Origin: an uncultured Candidatus Competibacteraceae bacterium
GTDB taxonomy: Bacteria; Pseudomonadota; Gammaproteobacteria; Competibacterales; Competibacteraceae
Length of the DNA: 8,118 nt
NCBI GenBank assembly: GCA_937872125.1
Contig: CALMNY010000446.1
Coordinates: 1 to 8,118, forward strand
Direction of reading: 5' to 3'
The notes below the pieces were generated by a model. That model searched no databases and was not told where the DNA came from. It saw nothing but the letters and a program-made list of their open reading frames with translations. A program made the position numbers and the translations under genes. Below are positions 5,806-8,118 of this stretch, piece by piece. Positions within the stretch are counted from its first letter, which is position 1. Every line of letters starts with the position of its first letter.

Positions 5806-8118
5806 TCAGTTACGCAGCGGCTTGCCGGTCTTGAGCATCTGCTCGATCCGGGCCTGGGTTTGTGGGGTCTTGGCCAGTTCGACGAAGGCCTTGCGCTCCA
5901 GCCCCAACAGCCATTCTTCGTCCACCATCGTGTTGGGATCCACATCGCCGCCGCACAGCGCGGTGGCGATCTTGACGCCCAGCAGGTAGTCATGGGCGGA
6001 GATGAAGCCGCCGTCCCGCATGTTGACCAGCGCCATCTGACAGGCGGCGATGCCGGTGCGGCCCGCCACCCGAATCTTGCGCGGCAGCGGCGGCCGATAG
6101 CCGGACTCGGCCAGCGCCCGCGCCTGGGCCTTGGCGACGTACAGCAATTCGTTGACGTTGAACACGATGATGTCGGACGCCTTCAGGTGACCGAGGTGCT
6201 TGGCCTCTTCGGCGCTGCGCGAGACCTTGGCCATCGCCATCGCCTCGAAGTAGCCGCGCAGGAACGGCAGCAAATCGCCGCCCTTGGCCTCGTTCATGGC
6301 GCGCAGCGCGAATTCCTTGCAGCCGCCGCCGGCGGGAATCAGACCGACGCCGACCTCGACCAGGCCGATGTAGCTTTCCAGCGCCGCGACCACCCGGTCG
6401 CTGTGCATCAGGAACTCACAGCCGCCGCCCAGCGCCAGCCCTTGCGCCGCCGCTACCACCGGAATCGCCGAATAACGCAGCGCAGCGGTGGTTTGCTGGA
6501 ACTTGGCGACGCCCTTCTCAAACGTCTCGAAATCGCCGGCCATCACCACCGGAATCGCCTGAGCCAGATTGGCGCCGGCGCTGAACGGGGCTTCGGTCTG
6601 CCAGATCACCACGCCGATAAACTTCTGCTCGGCGATCTTGAGCGACTCCAGTACGCCGTCCAGCACGTCATCGCCGATCACGTGCATCCGGCTCTTGAAG
6701 CTGATCACGCCGATGCCGTCGCCGGTGGTCCACAGCCGCACGCCGCTGTTCTCCCAGACCGTCTCGCCGTAGCGATGCGGCGCTTCGCCCAGCACCAGTT
6801 CGGGATACGGCTGGCGCTGATAGACCGGCAGGGTCGAACGCGGCTTGTAGGCATCCTCGGACGCCGAGTAGGAGCCTTCCGGCCGATGCACGCCATCCAC
6901 CTGCTTGACCCACGCCGGCAGCGGGGTCTTGGTCATCGCCTTGCCGGCAGCGATGTCTTCCTCGATCCACTCCGCGACCTGTCGCCAGCCGGCGGCCTGC
7001 CAGATCTCGAACGGCCCCATGCTCCAGCCGAAGCCCCAGCGAATGGCCAGGTCAATATCGCGGGCGGTATCGGCGATTTCGGCCAGCAGCACCGCCGCAT
7101 AGTGGAACACGTCGCGCTGAATCGCCCACAGGAATTGGGCTTCTGGATGGTCGCTGGCGCGCAGCGCGGCAAATTTTTCAGCCGGGTTCTTGATCTTGAG
7201 GATCGCCTGCACCGCCGCATCCGGCTTGGCGCCGGCATCCTTGTAAGCGCCCGCGACCGGATCGAGCACCTGCTTGCCCTTGCTGGCGTAAATGCCGGCC
7301 TTGGTCTTCTGGCCCAGCGCGCCCTTGGCGATCAGCGCGTCCAGCCAGGCGGGCGCGACGAAGTATTGCCGCCACGGATCCTGCTTCAGCGCCAGCGCCG
7401 AACCCTTGATCACGTGGCCCAGGGTGTCCAGCCCGACCACGTCAGCGGTGCGGAAGGTGGCGCTCTTGGGCCGACCGATGGCCGGGCCGGTCAGCGCATC
7501 CACCAGGTCCAGCCCCAGCCCGAACGCCTGGGTGTGGTGCATGGTGGCGGCCATCGAGAACACGCCGATGCGGTTAGCGATGAAGTTGGGAGTGTCCTTG
7601 GCGCGGATCACGCCCTTGCCCAGCGTGCTGACCAGGAAGGTTTCCAGCAGGTCCAGAATGGCTGGATTGGTGGTCTGGCAGGGAATCACTTCCACCAGCG
7701 CCATGTAGCGCGGCGGGTTGAAGAAGTGGATGCCGCAGAACCGGGGGCGCACGTTTTCGGGCACCGACTCGGCCAGCATACTCAGCGGCAGGCCGGAGGT
7801 ATTGGTGGCCAGAATCGCCCGGTCGTTGAGATAGGGCGTAATCTTCTTATACAGGTCGGCTTTCCAGTCTGGACGCTCGGCGATGGCCTCGATCAACAGA
7901 TCGCAGCTCCGCAGTTCCTCCAGGTGCTGGTCGTAGTTGGCGGGTTGGATCAATTCGGCCCGTTCCTTGGTCGCAAACGGGGCCGGGCTGAGCTTGACCA
8001 TGCTCGCAATGGCCTTGGTCACGATCCCGTTGGGATCACCTTCCTTGGCCGGTAGATCGAACAACACCACCGGCACGTCGGCGTTGGCCAGATGAGCGGC
8101 AATTTGCGCGCCCATCAC
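5806..8118 (-). CDS. fadN: FadN-type 3-hydroxyacyl-CoA dehydrogenase/enoyl-CoA hydratase, partial (N-terminus beyond right edge)
   Basis: A bifunctional beta-oxidation enzyme that hydrates trans-2-enoyl-CoA and oxidises the resulting 3-hydroxyacyl-CoA with NAD+. The dehydrogenase comes first and the hydratase last, the reverse of E. coli FadB/FadJ but the order found in Bacillus FadN. The 770 visible residues lack only the first ~15-25. They open at VMGAQIAAHLAN, the end of the Rossmann GxGxxG loop. Dehydrogenase residues seen (counted from the edge) are S108 in NTSG, H131 in GIHFFNP, E143 in LVEVIP and N178 in DTPNFIANRIG. The hydratase part has the oxyanion loop FSAGANL (512-518), E568 in GGGCEF and E588 in IGLVEVG. 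These two glutamates are 20 apart, as in active crotonases, so both activities look intact. The stop lies 18 nt from the fadA start and in the same frame. The promoter lies outside the window. Confidence 0.95.
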   Translation of the reverse strand: MMGAQIAAHLANADVPVVLFDLPAKEGDPNGIVTKAIASMVKLSPAPFATKERAELIQPANYDQHLEELRSCDLLIEAIAERPDWKADLYKKITPYLNDRAILATNTSGLPLSMLAESVPENVRPRFCGIHFFNPPRYMALVEVIPCQTTNPAILDLLETFLVSTLGKGVIRAKDTPNFIANRIGVFSMAATMHHTQAFGLGLDLVDALTGPAIGRPKSATFRTADVVGLDTLGHVIKGSALALKQDPWRQYFVAPAWLDALIAKGALGQKTKAGIYASKGKQVLDPVAGAYKDAGAKPDAAVQAILKIKNPAEKFAALRASDHPEAQFLWAIQRDVFHYAAVLLAEIADTARDIDLAIRWGFGWSMGPFEIWQAAGWRQVAEWIEEDIAAGKAMTKTPLPAWVKQVDGVHRPEGSYSASEDAYKPRSTLPVYQRQPYPELVLGEAPHRYGETVWENSGVRLWTTGDGIGVISFKSRMHVIGDDVLDGVLESLKIAEQKFIGVVIWQTEAPFSAGANLAQAIPVVMAGDFETFEKGVAKFQQTTAALRYSAIPVVAAAQGLALGGGCEFLMHSDRVVAALESYIGLVEVGVGLIPAGGGCKEFALRAMNEAKGGDLLPFLRGYFEAMAMAKVSRSAEEAKHLGHLKASDIIVFNVNELLYVAKAQARALAESGYRPPLPRKIRVAGRTGIAACQMALVNMRDGGFISAHDYLLGVKIATALCGGDVDPNTMVDEEWLLGLERKAFVELAKTPQTQARIEQMLKTGKPLRN

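Noticed and set aside
4681..8055. A 1124-codon open frame on the plus strand, opposite fadA and fadN
   Set aside because: It is the mirror of two strongly conserved genes with GC-rich third positions. The predicted protein is a His/Gln/Arg/Gly-rich string with no domain. It spans both genes only because they share one frame.

Overview
The window looks like GC-rich proteobacterial chromosome, most plausibly gammaproteobacterial. This rests on the close match of its TrkH to the enterobacterial type, its strong Shine-Dalgarno sites, and the mix of TrkH, a YbhB-type PEBP, a PilZ protein and a beta-oxidation operon. I cannot name the species. I see no rRNA, tRNA, CRISPR array, insertion sequence or phage gene.

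Left part (1-2900): the 5' portion of trkH (K+ uptake) runs leftward off the edge. Divergent from it, three genes run rightward: a PEBP/YbhB-like protein, a small PilZ-domain protein (preceded by a possible 38-codon ORF overlapping its start) and a 72-residue protein I do not recognise. Two GC-rich hairpins follow the last gene.

Middle part (2895-4443, minus strand): a Uma2-family (DUF820) putative nuclease with a heptad-repeat tail is followed after 34 nt by a multi-pass membrane protein of the BPSS1780-like type. They are probably co-transcribed and end convergently against the rightward genes.

Right part (4520-8118, minus strand): a two-gene beta-oxidation operon. The first gene is a FadN-type 3-hydroxyacyl-CoA dehydrogenase/enoyl-CoA hydratase, truncated at its N-terminus by the window edge. 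The second is a FadA-type thiolase. A clear intrinsic terminator closes the operon. Together the two enzymes carry out the hydration, oxidation and thiolysis steps; the acyl-CoA dehydrogenase and ligase are not in view.

Most of the window is ordinary housekeeping and accessory content. I found no convincing new multi-gene system. The points most worth checking are the unusual 75-residue N-terminal extension of TrkH, the Uma2/membrane-protein pair with its 21-bp tandem repeat, the short ORF coupled to the PilZ gene, and the orphan 72-residue protein.
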